Notes under the pieces: model-generated | Told to the model about the DNA's origin: nothing | Databases searched by the model: none | The model's input: the letters and a program-made list of their open reading frames with translations, nothing else | Position numbers and translations under genes: made by a program | Assembly: GCA_902524235.1 (NCBI GenBank) | Contig: CABZCF010000001.1 | Coordinates: 1 to 64,000, forward strand | Direction: 5' to 3' | Origin: an uncultured Pelagibacteraceae bacterium | GTDB taxonomy: Bacteria > Pseudomonadota > Alphaproteobacteria > Pelagibacterales > Pelagibacteraceae | DNA length: 64,000 bases | Part shown: one piece after another, positions 10,612-21,361 of the stretch | Position numbering within the stretch: the stretch's first letter is position 1 | How the letters are laid out: each line of letters begins with the position of its first letter

Positions 10612-11569
10612 CTAACCCTTTTTAAAATTTTTAACTGAAAATTGCCCACCTTCTCTCCAGTTATAAGCATATTTCATAACACCCTCTTCAAAATTTATTT
10701 TGCTAGGAGATCCTAAATCAAAATTGTTCATATTACTTTTAGAACTAATATTATCATATTTTAGTAAATTTAATTGATCAACTGTTAAAAGAGGATTTGG
10801 CATTTTTTCTAAAATTTTTGCTGAAAATTTAGCGAGAAAAAGTGGTAAAGGCAAAAATAATCTTTTTTTTATTTATACATTTAGACAAAATATTTAAAAT
10901 CTCTAAAAATGTTAAAACTTTTGGACCTACAGTTTCGATTTTTTTTCCTCTTATATCATTTTCGACAGCATGAAAAATTATGTCTGTTAAATCTGAGGCA
11001 TGAATAGGAGCAAATTTAGTTTTACCTCCATAGTATAAAGGAAATATGGGAAAGAAATTTAGTAAACTCATAAATCTAGTAGTGAAAGAGTCGTTAACTG
11101 AATAAACTATAGAGGGTTTTAGAATGGTTGCTGAGGGCAAATTTTCAAAGATTTTGTTTTCGCCTTCAGATTTAGAGACGGCGTATTTAGAATCACTAGC
11201 ATTTTCTACTCCGAGAGATGAGATATGTATCAAATGTTTATTTTTATTCTTGCATATCTCAGACAAAAATTTTGGGAATAAAGTATGTATTTTTTCAAAT
11301 GTGTTTATTTTTCCACTTTCAAATAATATCCCAATTAAATTGATAACAATGTCCGCATTGTCGACTAGCCCTGTGACTTTTTCATAATCAAATATTTTAG
11401 TCTCTTTGATATCAATATATCCTATTGATCCACTGGTTTTCAAAAAAATAGCTTTGTGAAGGTTTCTTGTCTGACATATTACTTTATAATTGTTTTTTGT
11501 TAGTTTTCTTATTAGATGCCTTCCAATTTGTCCTGTTGCACCGAAAATTAATATTTTTTTTTTGACCAT
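10612..11569 (-). pseudogene. NAD(P)-binding epimerase, complex I NDUFA9-like, frameshifted at an A8 tract
   Basis: 10829..11569 begins KKILIFGATGQIGRHLIRKL and ends INKKKIIFAFTTFSR*; with one A fewer (T8 at 10863-10870) it reads INKKRLFLPLPLFLAKFSAKILEKMPNPLLT... in frame with 10612..10854. Confidence 0.85.
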
Positions 11570-11612
11570 TTATTAGACAATATTGTTATGTATTTATATA
11601 TATATCTAAAAA

Positions 11613-12227
11613 ATGAATATCAAAATATATAATAATGACCTCCCTTCAGATTTAGATTTATCTGGGGAGAAAGTGGTTGCATTAGATAATGAAGCTCTAG
11701 GTCTTGTTTTGGGAAGAGATCCTTTAACTCTTGTACAAATAGGTTTAAGAAACAATAATTTTTATTTAGTAAAATTAAATAGAGAGACTTACGAAGCTCC
11801 AAATTTAAAAAGATTTTTATCAGTTTCCGATACGGAATTTATAATGCATTATGCAAGACAAGATCTTTTGTGGTTAAAATATCACTTAAATGCTGAACCT
11901 AAAAAAATATTTTGTACTAAGCTTGCCTCTAAGATAGCAAGAACTGCAAGTCAATATCATGGATATAAAGAGCTTGTTAAAGAGATATGTGGCAAAGATA
12001 TTTCTAAAAAGGAACAGCAAAGCGACTGGGGGGACCCAAATCTTTCTGAGAAACAGATTAATTATGCGGCTCAAGATACTCAATACTTATTTCAAATAAA
12101 AGATAAATTGACTAAAATGTTAGAGAGGGAAAATAGATTAAGTCTTTATAATAAATGTGTAAAAACGATCCCAACTTTAGTAGATATGGAGATAAAAGGA
12201 TTTAAAATTTCAATATTTGATCATTAA
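11613..12227 (+). CDS. Ribonuclease D-like 3'-5' exonuclease
   Basis: DEDD exonuclease motifs (VALDNEALG, MHYARQDLLWL, NYAAQDTQYLF). Confidence 0.9.
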   Translation: MNIKIYNNDLPSDLDLSGEKVVALDNEALGLVLGRDPLTLVQIGLRNNNFYLVKLNRETYEAPNLKRFLSVSDTEFIMHYARQDLLWLKYHLNAEPKKIFCTKLASKIARTASQYHGYKELVKEICGKDISKKEQQSDWGDPNLSEKQINYAAQDTQYLFQIKDKLTKMLERENRLSLYNKCVKTIPTLVDMEIKGFKISIFDH

Positions 12228-13199
12228 ATGAAAACTAGTAATTTGAGAACAATAGCTAAAGAGGTTTTGGAACTAGAAATTTTAGCATTAAAAAAACTAA
12301 AAAAATCTATCAATAAAACTTTTGATGATGCGGTTAACGCTATAGTAAATTGTAAATCCAAAGTTATAGTCTGTGGAGTTGGTAAAAGCTTTTTGATAGC
12401 ATCAAAAGTAAGTAGCACTATGTCTTCAGTTGGTTGTGCATCTTTTTCAATAAATGCTAATGAATGTTCACACGGAGATTTAGGAAGCATTACAAGAAAG
12501 GACGTTTTAATAATAATCAGTAATTCTGGAAATACAGAAGAATTAAAACCGGTAATTCAATATGCAAATAGAAATAAAATTAACTTGATAGGTATAACCT
12601 CTAAAAAAAGTTCTCTTTTATACAACGCTTCTGATATTAAATTATTAATGCCGGAAGTTAAAGAAGCAGGATTAAGTATTGTTCCAACAAGCAGTACTAC
12701 AGAACAAATTGCTTTAGGAGATTGTCTTGCAATTGCAGCTTTAAATAAAAAAAAGTTTAGTAAGAATCATTACAAATTGTTACACCCTAATGGAAGCATT
12801 GGGAGTCAACTTAGAACAACAGAAGATCTAATGATATCAAAAAATGGCATTCCGTTTATTGATGAAAATAAAAATATGAAAACAGCTATTGGTTTAATCA
12901 CAAAAAAGAAACTAGGAGTTTTAATCGCAATTAATAAAAATAAATTAACAACTGGAATTATAACAGATGGACAATTAAGAAGAGCTAATCAACATAATAA
13001 GAATATTTTAAATTTAAAGGTTAAAGATGTTATGACAAAGAATCCTCTTAGTGTTAATAAGGATACACTAGCTGCAAAAAGTCTTTTAATTATGTCTGAA
13101 AATAAAATTACTAGCTTATGTGTTCATAAAAATAAAGATAAAAAGAGGACAATAGGCATTTTACATATTCACCATATATTAAATGCAAATATTCAATAA
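12228..13199 (+). CDS. kdsD: Arabinose-5-phosphate isomerase (KdsD/KpsF)
   Basis: SIS domain (VCGVGKSFLIASKVSSTMSSVG) plus paired CBS domains. Confidence 0.92.
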   Translation: MKTSNLRTIAKEVLELEILALKKLKKSINKTFDDAVNAIVNCKSKVIVCGVGKSFLIASKVSSTMSSVGCASFSINANECSHGDLGSITRKDVLIIISNSGNTEELKPVIQYANRNKINLIGITSKKSSLLYNASDIKLLMPEVKEAGLSIVPTSSTTEQIALGDCLAIAALNKKKFSKNHYKLLHPNGSIGSQLRTTEDLMISKNGIPFIDENKNMKTAIGLITKKKLGVLIAINKNKLTTGIITDGQLRRANQHNKNILNLKVKDVMTKNPLSVNKDTLAAKSLLIMSENKITSLCVHKNKDKKRTIGILHIHHILNANIQ

Positions 13200-13811
13200 A
13201 TGAGAAAATCATATATACAATTAGTTCTATTTATAATTTGCGTATTATCTACTTATTTAATTTATGAAAATTTTTTTAAAAATAAGTCTTTTGTTCAAGA
13301 TGAAAGTGAAATTAATCTAAAAAGTCAGAATATGTCAATTACTAAGTCTGAAGAAAAAATTAGTTCTGATGAAAAAGAAATAAATTTAATAAGCAACTTA
13401 AAATATAAATCATTTGACGCAATGGGAAATGAATATTTAATTAATTCTAAATCAGCAGAACTATCTTCAAAAGATGACGAATTAATTAAACTTATAGATG
13501 TTTCGGCAAAAATTATTTTAAAAAAAAGATCACCGATTTTAATTGAATCTGACTACGCATTACACAATAAAAATGTTTTTGATACAAAGTTTTTTGGTAA
13601 TGTTAATGTCACACATGAAGATATAAAAATATTTTCAGAGAATCTTGATTTGATGTATAACAGCAATTTTGTTAGTCTTTATAATATAAAAGAAATATAC
13701 AATAATAATATTCAATTAAATGCTGATAGAATTGAATTTGATATATTGACTAAAAACGTAAGTATAAATATGAATAAAAATACAGATAAAGTGAATATTA
13801 CATACAAATAA
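13200..13811 (+). CDS. lptC: LPS export ABC transporter periplasmic protein LptC
   Basis: N-terminal TM, beta-rich sequence, position before lptB. Confidence 0.75.
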   Translation: MRKSYIQLVLFIICVLSTYLIYENFFKNKSFVQDESEINLKSQNMSITKSEEKISSDEKEINLISNLKYKSFDAMGNEYLINSKSAELSSKDDELIKLIDVSAKIILKKRSPILIESDYALHNKNVFDTKFFGNVNVTHEDIKIFSENLDLMYNSNFVSLYNIKEIYNNNIQLNADRIEFDILTKNVSINMNKNTDKVNITYK

Positions 13812-14591
13812 ATGGGCATAGTTAAAAAATTTTATATAACTAAATTTAAGGAAGAAAGACCTAAAATTGAGCTTAAAAATATCTCGTTATCTTTTAACAA
13901 GAGACAAATTTTAGATAATATTTCCCTTACTATAAGAGAAGGCGAAATTTGTGGATTACTAGGACCAAATGGTGTAGGAAAATCTACAATTTTTAACATA
14001 ATAATTGGACTATTAACTCCTGATTACGGAGATGTTTTCATAAATAAAAAAAAAGTAACCAATTTACCAATTTATAGAAGAGCTTTAGACTTTGGAGTTA
14101 GCATTGTTCCACAATCTGGTGGAATTTTTAGTGACTTAACTTGTTATCAGAACCTTATTGCAATAGCCGACTTGGTAATCAAAGATAAAAAAGATATAAA
14201 TTTTAAAGTAGAAAAAATGATTGCTAAGTTTGAACTCGATGCTGTGAAAAACATTAAGTCTAAATATTTATCTGGAGGACAAAAAAAAAGAGTTTCGATA
14301 GCGATGGCTTTGTTATCAAATCCAAAAATTGTTTTAATGGACGAGCCATTTCAAGGTCTTGATTTAATGTCTACAAATTATCTTCAGGAAACTATTGTAA
14401 ATCTACAAACTGAGGACATAAATAGATGTTGCATAATATCAGATCACGCTGCTAGAGATTTGTTAAAAATTTCAGACCGTGCTGTAGTTTTAGCAAATAA
14501 AAAAATAATTGCTCAGGGAACCCCAAAAGACTTAGTTAATAATCAAGAAGCTAAAAGTTTTTACTTTGGAGACACTTTTAATATTAATTAA
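13812..14591 (+). CDS. lptB: LPS export ABC transporter ATP-binding protein LptB
   Basis: Walker A GPNGVGKST, signature LSGGQKKRVSIAMAL, Walker B KIVLMDEPFQGLD. Confidence 0.93.
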   Translation: MGIVKKFYITKFKEERPKIELKNISLSFNKRQILDNISLTIREGEICGLLGPNGVGKSTIFNIIIGLLTPDYGDVFINKKKVTNLPIYRRALDFGVSIVPQSGGIFSDLTCYQNLIAIADLVIKDKKDINFKVEKMIAKFELDAVKNIKSKYLSGGQKKRVSIAMALLSNPKIVLMDEPFQGLDLMSTNYLQETIVNLQTEDINRCCIISDHAARDLLKISDRAVVLANKKIIAQGTPKDLVNNQEAKSFYFGDTFNIN

Positions 14592-14593
14592 TT

Positions 14594-15940
14594 TTGATGA
14601 AAAGTTATTTGTCAATTAATTCTCTAATTCCAAGTTTTAATAAAGTATTAAATGTTCCAGGTGATAAATCATTATCAATCAGGTGGGTATTGTTAGCTTC
14701 ACAAGCAATAGGAAAATCCAAAGCATACAATTTATTAGAGTCCGATGATGTCATTAGTGCCATAGTCTCCATGAAGAAACTTGGTGTAGAAATCTTAAAA
14801 AGAAACGGTTGTTATGAAATAAACGGTGTTGGATTAAGTGGTTTTAGACATAAAAATAACTTAAATTTAAACGCAGGTAATTCTGGTACATTTGCACGTC
14901 TTTTGTGTGGAACCTTAGCGGGAAATGTTAAGAATGTTAAAGTTACCGGAGACGCAAGTTTGTCAAAGAGAGATTTTTCTAGGGTTGTAAAACCATTAGA
15001 ATTATTTGGTATTAATATTAAGACTAAAAAAAATAAACTACCAATTACTATCACGGGATCAAAATATTTAAGACCTATTTTTTATAAAGAAGACAAAGGA
15101 AGTGCACAGGTTAAAAGTGCTATATTATTGGCTTCACTTAATACCCCAGGAGAAACTGTTGTTAAATCAAAAATGTCAAGAAACCACACAGAACTGATGT
15201 TTAAAAATTGTTTGAAAATACCTTTGAAACTTAAGAAGTATAAAAATTATGAGACTATTAAAGTAGAGGGAAAAACAAATTACAAAGGTTTTAATTATAA
15301 GATACCAGGCGATATAAGTTCTGCCGCATTTTTTATAGCTTTGACTCTTTTAGCTAATAAATCGAGTCTTAAGATGAAAAATGTGAATTATAACAAATCA
15401 AGGACTGGCATCATTGAGATATTAAAAAAAATGAGAGCCAAAATAAGAATAACTAACATTAAAAATTACAAGGGAGAAAAAGTAGCTGATATTTCTGTTG
15501 TAAGTAGTAATAATTTAATTGGTATAAACTGTCCTAAATCATTGAACACAAAATCAATAGATGAATTTTTAATAATTTTTTTGATATGTGCAAGAGCTAA
15601 GGGTATTTCGAAATTTATTGGCATTAATGAACTTAGACAAAAGGAAAGCGATAGATTGAAAATAGCTGCGAGATTTTTAAAATCTATTGGAGTACAGGTC
15701 GATGAAAAATTTGATAGTCTAAAAATTTATGGAAATCCAAAACTTAAAATAAAAAAACAAGTTGTAATTAAAAATTTTTTAAAAGACCATAGAGTATTTA
15801 TGATGTCATGCGTGGCTGCTCTTACATTGGGAGGGGATTTTAAAATATATGATAAAAAATCTATCAACTCTTCGTTTCCTAATTTTCTTGATTTATTAAA
15901 AAAATTAGGAGCAAAAATTGATAATATGCAATTAAACTGA
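14594..15940 (+). CDS. aroA: 3-phosphoshikimate 1-carboxyvinyltransferase
   Basis: VPGDKSLSIRWVLLAS, NAGNSGTFARLLCG, RQKESDRL. Confidence 0.95.
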   Translation: MMKSYLSINSLIPSFNKVLNVPGDKSLSIRWVLLASQAIGKSKAYNLLESDDVISAIVSMKKLGVEILKRNGCYEINGVGLSGFRHKNNLNLNAGNSGTFARLLCGTLAGNVKNVKVTGDASLSKRDFSRVVKPLELFGINIKTKKNKLPITITGSKYLRPIFYKEDKGSAQVKSAILLASLNTPGETVVKSKMSRNHTELMFKNCLKIPLKLKKYKNYETIKVEGKTNYKGFNYKIPGDISSAAFFIALTLLANKSSLKMKNVNYNKSRTGIIEILKKMRAKIRITNIKNYKGEKVADISVVSSNNLIGINCPKSLNTKSIDEFLIIFLICARAKGISKFIGINELRQKESDRLKIAARFLKSIGVQVDEKFDSLKIYGNPKLKIKKQVVIKNFLKDHRVFMMSCVAALTLGGDFKIYDKKSINSSFPNFLDLLKKLGAKIDNMQLN

Positions 15941-16043
15941 CAAAATATTATAAAAAACATCTAAAATTAGTAGATTCATAACTTGATTAATAACTAAATT
16001 TTAAATAAAGATCGACCTAAAATAAAAACATTTAATATTAAGA

Positions 16044-17768
16044 ATGGAAATATACAAAGATATTACATCAGCCAAAGAAAAAGAATTTGCGAGTTTATTA
16101 AATAATCAATCTAAAATCAAAATAGAAGAGGGTAAAATTTATGAAGCCACTGTTACAAAAATTTCTCAGAAATATTGCTGGGTACACTTGGATCAACTAA
16201 AATCTGAACCTGCCATTGATATAAACGAAATAAAAGAAATTAACCTGTTAGATAAGTTAAAAGAGGGATCTAAATTGAAAATTGTAGTTGAAAATCTAGA
16301 GTCAAGATCAGGTGAAATTGTTGTATCCGCTTCCAAAGCAAAAAAAATTGAAGGATGGGAAGCGCTACTTAAAAAGTATGAAAATAATGAAGTAATTAAA
16401 ATTAAAATTAAAAACAAAATTAAGGGTGGTTTTGTATGTGAAGAAGTTGAAACAAAACATTTATTATTCATGCCTGCCTCACAACTTTCATCAAGACCAG
16501 GTAGAGAAAGTGCTAATGTTATAAATTCTGAAATGGAAGTTAAAATTATACAAGCTGATAGAAAGAGAGCAAACCTATGCTGTTCAAGAAGAGAACTGAT
16601 AAGTGAAAATAAAAAAGGAGATCAGAAAGAAAAATTTAATAAATACAATGTTGGGGATCGTGTAGATGATGCTGTAATAAAAAGCATAACAGATTGGGGT
16701 TTGTTTTTTGAAATAAATGGTGAACTAGATGCATTGTGCCACTCATCTTGCTGTAGTTATCAAAGAATTGAAAATTTAAATGATATGTTTGAAGTAGGAC
16801 AAAAAATACCTGTTGAAATAATTAGCAAAGATGAAAAAAAATTACAGATAGGTGTGTCAATCAAGGCCCTTCTTTTAAATCCCTTTGATAATATTCATAA
16901 ATACAAAGAGGGAAAAAATTATGAAGTTGTTGTTAAAAAAATCTTAGCATATGGAGTATTTTGTGAACTAGAGGACTCACTAGTAGCTTTATTGCACCAG
17001 TCCCAAATATCATGGACTGAAAAAAATCCATTCCCGAAAAATTATTTTAAGATTGGCCAAAAGATTAAAGCACAAATAATCTCAATTGATAAAGATAACC
17101 AAAGAATTTCTATATCTCATAAACTTACTCAAGAAAATCCTTACGAATTAGCAAAAAATAAATTTGAGTCCGATACTTCAGTAGAGGTTACAGTAGTGGA
17201 TAAGAATGAAAGTGGTCTAATAGTCAAACTTCCAGAAGTGAATGTGGACGCTTTCTTGCACCAAAATCAATTAAGTTGGAGTGGAAATTTTAAAGAGCAG
17301 TTACAAAATTTTAAAAAGGGCGATATTATTAAAGTGAAGATTGTAGATATATCGGTAGAAAATAGCAAAATATTGGTCAGTAAAAAAGCTTTAGAACAAG
17401 ATCCAATGAGCTTTTGGGATGGAAAAAAAATTGATGATATTGTTACAACAAGAGTAATATCTGTTGATAAAAAGGGACTAATAGTTAGACCTGAGGGATC
17501 AGAAATAGAAATTTTTATAAAAAAAAATCAAATCGCTATAGAAAATGCTGATGCGAGAGCAGAGCGCTTTACGGTGTCGGATGTTATCGACTGTGCAATA
17601 ACTGAGATTTCATTGGAAAAAAGGAAAGTATCATTAAGTATTAAAAGAGTAGAAGAAATAAATAATGAAATTGCAATAAAGAACTATGGCGATTTATCAT
17701 CGGGTAAATCTCTACCATTTGCAAATTTATCTGATAAATTGAATAAAAAAGATAAGAACAAAAAATAA
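16044..17768 (+). CDS. rpsA: 30S ribosomal protein S1
   Basis: Multiple S1 repeats, 574 aa, followed by ihfB. Confidence 0.95.
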   Translation: MEIYKDITSAKEKEFASLLNNQSKIKIEEGKIYEATVTKISQKYCWVHLDQLKSEPAIDINEIKEINLLDKLKEGSKLKIVVENLESRSGEIVVSASKAKKIEGWEALLKKYENNEVIKIKIKNKIKGGFVCEEVETKHLLFMPASQLSSRPGRESANVINSEMEVKIIQADRKRANLCCSRRELISENKKGDQKEKFNKYNVGDRVDDAVIKSITDWGLFFEINGELDALCHSSCCSYQRIENLNDMFEVGQKIPVEIISKDEKKLQIGVSIKALLLNPFDNIHKYKEGKNYEVVVKKILAYGVFCELEDSLVALLHQSQISWTEKNPFPKNYFKIGQKIKAQIISIDKDNQRISISHKLTQENPYELAKNKFESDTSVEVTVVDKNESGLIVKLPEVNVDAFLHQNQLSWSGNFKEQLQNFKKGDIIKVKIVDISVENSKILVSKKALEQDPMSFWDGKKIDDIVTTRVISVDKKGLIVRPEGSEIEIFIKKNQIAIENADARAERFTVSDVIDCAITEISLEKRKVSLSIKRVEEINNEIAIKNYGDLSSGKSLPFANLSDKLNKKDKNKK

Positions 17769-17774
17769 AATAAA

Positions 17775-18062
17775 TTGTCAAAGAATAAGTCAGACATTTT
17801 AAAACAGTTATCCATAAACTTCCCTAATTTTTTAAAAAAAGATCTTTCAAAAGTAATTGAAATTATTTTAGAAAATATAAAAAACTCTTTGAAAAATAAT
17901 GAAAGAGTTGAGTTAAGAGATACTATAATTTTTGAAGCAAAATCGTTTAAAGCAAGGTATGCGAGAGACCCAAGAAATAATCAGAAAGTATTTGTTCCAG
18001 AAAGAAAACTAATTAAATTTAAAATTTCAAAGAAATGGCAAAAAGTAATTAATGGAAAATAA
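17775..18062 (+). CDS. ihfB: Integration host factor subunit beta / HU family
   Basis: TTG start; FEAKSFKARYARDPRNNQKVFVPERKLIKFKISKKW. Confidence 0.88.
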   Translation: MSKNKSDILKQLSINFPNFLKKDLSKVIEIILENIKNSLKNNERVELRDTIIFEAKSFKARYARDPRNNQKVFVPERKLIKFKISKKWQKVINGK

Positions 18063-18723
18063 AATTTTTATAGCTTGCGATACTACAAAAATTAAAAAAA
18101 TTAGAGAAATTATTAACAAAACTAAAAATTCCAAAATACAAATTGGATATAAATTTGGTCTTGAATTTTTAAATTCTAAAAATGGTAGAGCCTATGTTTC
18201 GAAAATCGGAAATAGAATAATTTTTGCTGACTTAAAACTTCATGACATCCCAAATACCTGTGCATCAACTATTAAAGCAATCAAAGATTTGAAAGTTGAT
18301 TATGTAACGATACATATAAGCTCAGGTTTTGAGGCTCTTAGAGCTGTAAAAAGAGCCTCAGGTAAAATTAAAATAGTAGGTGTAACTGTATTAACCTCAT
18401 TGGAAAATAAAGATTTAAAAGAGATTGGATTTGATAAGGATGTTAAAAAATTAGTTGTTCATCAAGCTAGATTGGCTAGTAAAGCAAAACTTGATGCTAT
18501 TGTTTGTAGTGCACAAGAGGTAAGATTAGTAAAAAAAGTATTTAAAAAAGAAATAATAACACCTGGCATAAGATTTAGTTCAAACAGAAATGATCAAAGA
18601 AGAACTTTAACCCCAAAACAAGCCATTGCAAATGGTGCTAATTGGCTTGTAATAGGTAGAGACATAACCAAAGGTAACATCAAAAAAAATATTAAAAAAT
18701 TAATTGATCACTTAAATCGATGA
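18052..18723 (+). CDS. pyrF: Orotidine 5'-phosphate decarboxylase
   Basis: FADLKLHDIPNTCA, ITPGIRF. Confidence 0.95.
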   Translation: MENKIFIACDTTKIKKIREIINKTKNSKIQIGYKFGLEFLNSKNGRAYVSKIGNRIIFADLKLHDIPNTCASTIKAIKDLKVDYVTIHISSGFEALRAVKRASGKIKIVGVTVLTSLENKDLKEIGFDKDVKKLVVHQARLASKAKLDAIVCSAQEVRLVKKVFKKEIITPGIRFSSNRNDQRRTLTPKQAIANGANWLVIGRDITKGNIKKNIKKLIDHLNR

Positions 18724-19343
18724 TCAAAGGTTTAAAAATTTGTGGTGTCTCAGATTCTGGAACATTAAATTATATCTTAAATCATAATCAAAAACCTACT
18801 ATGATTGGCTTCATAACCAATTACGAAAAAAGTAGAAGATTTGTTGAATATGAAAAACTGAAAAATTTAGTTGATGTAGATAAAAAAAAGGTAAGTTTTG
18901 TATCTGTCCTCGTAAATCCAGATGATAAAATTTTAGAAAAAATTAAAAATTTAAATTTTGATTATTATCAATTATACGACGTAAATTCCGAAAGAACTAA
19001 AGAAATTAAATTAAAATATAAAATCAAAATAATTAGCGCAATTACTGTTTCGAGTAAAAATGATGTGATTAAATATAAAGACTACTTAGATATCTCGGAC
19101 ATAATACTATTTGACTCAAAGGGTTACCACAAATCTGAAAGTTTTGATCATGGTCTACTAGATGAGGTACCTCATAAATTGAATAAAATGATTGCAGGAA
19201 ATATACAAATAGATGATATTTCTAAATTTGAAAATAAAGATTTTATAATTGATCTTAGTGGAGCAATTGAAGATGTAAATGGAAAAAAAGATATAAATAA
19301 AATTAATAAATTGTTAAATTTGTTTAAAAAATATGAAACTTAA
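18720..19343 (+). CDS. trpF: Phosphoribosylanthranilate isomerase
   Basis: LKICGVSD start, YYQLYDV, position before trpB. Confidence 0.88.
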   Translation: MIKGLKICGVSDSGTLNYILNHNQKPTMIGFITNYEKSRRFVEYEKLKNLVDVDKKKVSFVSVLVNPDDKILEKIKNLNFDYYQLYDVNSERTKEIKLKYKIKIISAITVSSKNDVIKYKDYLDISDIILFDSKGYHKSESFDHGLLDEVPHKLNKMIAGNIQIDDISKFENKDFIIDLSGAIEDVNGKKDINKINKLLNLFKKYET

Positions 19344-20577
19344 AAAGGGAATTCCAGTAATTGATCAAGGAAATAAACTCGGATTTTGGGGAGGTAAGTT
19401 TGGTGGAAATTTTGTTCCAGAAACATTAAAAAAACCAATCGAAGATTTAGAAATTCTATTTAATAATCTCAAAAAAGATAAAAAATTTATTGCTGAAAAG
19501 GATAAATATTTCAAAAATTGGATAGGTACTCCTACCAGATTCATAAAATTAGAAAATTTAACAAAGCATGTAGGTGGAGCTCAAATTTATTCTAAAGTAG
19601 TATCAGATGCAAATGGAGGAGCACACAAGATCTATAATGCTACAGTTCATTGTTTACTTGCAAAACGCTCTGGTAAAAAAGTTATTTGTGGAGACACCGG
19701 CGCGGGGTATGCGGGTAAAATGTTAAGTATGGCTGCAAAAAAGTTTGGTCTTAAATGTAAAATCTTTATGGGTGCAAAAGATATTGCAAGACAACAACCA
19801 AATGTAAAAGCGATGAAAAAAAATGGTGCAGAGGTAGTTCCAGTTTATTCAGGAAGCCAAACGCTTGTGGATGCTGTTTCAGAGTGTATGAGGTTCTGGG
19901 TTGCTAACTGTGATACAACTGCCATGTGTGTGGGTAGTACGGTAGGACCAGCAGTTTTTGTTAGAATTTGCGGTTGGAGTACTAGTCAAATTTCGAGAGA
20001 ACTTAAAGTCCAATTAATTGAAGAGTTTGGATCAATTCCAAAAAAACTTAAACTTTACAATTGTGTGGGTGGCGGAAGTTCGAGCTTTGGGTTTTGGAAT
20101 GAGTTTATGGATTATGATAAAAAACAGTGTGAATTTATTGGCGTGGAAGCTGGGGGACCTGCAAAAAGTAAAAAACATGCAGCGCCTTTAACTTATGGTT
20201 CTAAAATTGGAATTCTTCATGGTGCAGCCCAATACGTTAATCAAAACTCAGATGGACAAATAGAAGAAACAGAATCTATCTCGGCTGGTTTAGATTACCC
20301 TGGAATTTCTCCGATCCATTGTTTTTTAAAAGACACAAAGAGAGCTAGATACACATCAGCAAGCGATGAAGATGCTCTAAAAGCATACAAGTTAGTAACA
20401 AAATTTGAAAAATTAAGGCCCTCTTTAGAACCGAGCCATGCATTCTTTGTTGCAATAGCTGAATCAAAAAAATTTAGCAAAGATACGATAGTAGTCGTTA
20501 ATAGCTGCGGGGATGCTTACAAAGATAAGAAAATTTTAGAGCAAAGGTTAGGAAAAAAATATGTTAAATCCAATTAG
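19333..20577 (+). CDS. trpB: Tryptophan synthase beta subunit
   Basis: GKFGGNFVPETL, GAHKIYNA, CVGGGSSSFG. Confidence 0.97.
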   Translation: MKLKKGIPVIDQGNKLGFWGGKFGGNFVPETLKKPIEDLEILFNNLKKDKKFIAEKDKYFKNWIGTPTRFIKLENLTKHVGGAQIYSKVVSDANGGAHKIYNATVHCLLAKRSGKKVICGDTGAGYAGKMLSMAAKKFGLKCKIFMGAKDIARQQPNVKAMKKNGAEVVPVYSGSQTLVDAVSECMRFWVANCDTTAMCVGSTVGPAVFVRICGWSTSQISRELKVQLIEEFGSIPKKLKLYNCVGGGSSSFGFWNEFMDYDKKQCEFIGVEAGGPAKSKKHAAPLTYGSKIGILHGAAQYVNQNSDGQIEETESISAGLDYPGISPIHCFLKDTKRARYTSASDEDALKAYKLVTKFEKLRPSLEPSHAFFVAIAESKKFSKDTIVVVNSCGDAYKDKKILEQRLGKKYVKSN

Positions 20578-21361
20578 TGCTGCATTTAAAATAGCTAAAA
20601 AAGAAAAAAGGCCAGCTTTGTTAACATACACTGTTGCAGGTGATGGATCAAAAAAACAATCCTTAAACATTCTAAAATCAATATCTGAAAATGTTGATAT
20701 TCTAGAGGTTGGGGTTCCGCATAACACTCCAGTTGCAGATGGTAGTCAAATTCAAACCAGCGCGTATCGAGCTATAAAAAATGGAATTAAAATTAATGAT
20801 ATCTTTAATATTATTAAAAAATTTAAAAAATCAGACAAAAATAAACCCGTAATATTAATGGGTTATTATAATATGATTTTTCAGTATGGTGAAAACAAGT
20901 ATATAAACAAGTGTAAAGCCTCTGGCGTTAATGGATTGATAGTCGTAGATTTACCTTGGCCAGAAAATAAAAATTTTGCGAAAAAATGCAAAAGCAAATC
21001 AATTTATTTTATTCAGCTATTATCACCAACAACCACAAATAAAAGGCTTAGGAAAATTATTAAAGACTCTCATCAAATGATTTATTTTATCTCAATGTTG
21101 AGTACAACAGGAGGCAAATTAAAAGTGACGCCTAATGAAATACTTAAAAATTATAATAAAATCAAAAAAATAGATCCAAAAAAGCAAACTGTGATTGGAT
21201 TTGGAATCACCGAAAAAACAATTGGAAAACTTAAATCTGCCGATGGATTGGTTGTAGGTAGTGCAATTTGTAAAGAAATTACTAGAAGTTTAAACAATAG
21301 ACAAAATCCTGTCACAAATGTAAGTAGGTTAGTAAAAAATCTAAAGAAAAAAACAACATGA
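20561..21361 (+). CDS. trpA: Tryptophan synthase alpha subunit
   Basis: DILEVGVPHNTPVADGSQIQ, MGYYNMIFQYG, VIGFGI. Confidence 0.97.
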   Translation: MLNPISAAFKIAKKEKRPALLTYTVAGDGSKKQSLNILKSISENVDILEVGVPHNTPVADGSQIQTSAYRAIKNGIKINDIFNIIKKFKKSDKNKPVILMGYYNMIFQYGENKYINKCKASGVNGLIVVDLPWPENKNFAKKCKSKSIYFIQLLSPTTTNKRLRKIIKDSHQMIYFISMLSTTGGKLKVTPNEILKNYNKIKKIDPKKQTVIGFGITEKTIGKLKSADGLVVGSAICKEITRSLNNRQNPVTNVSRLVKNLKKKTT

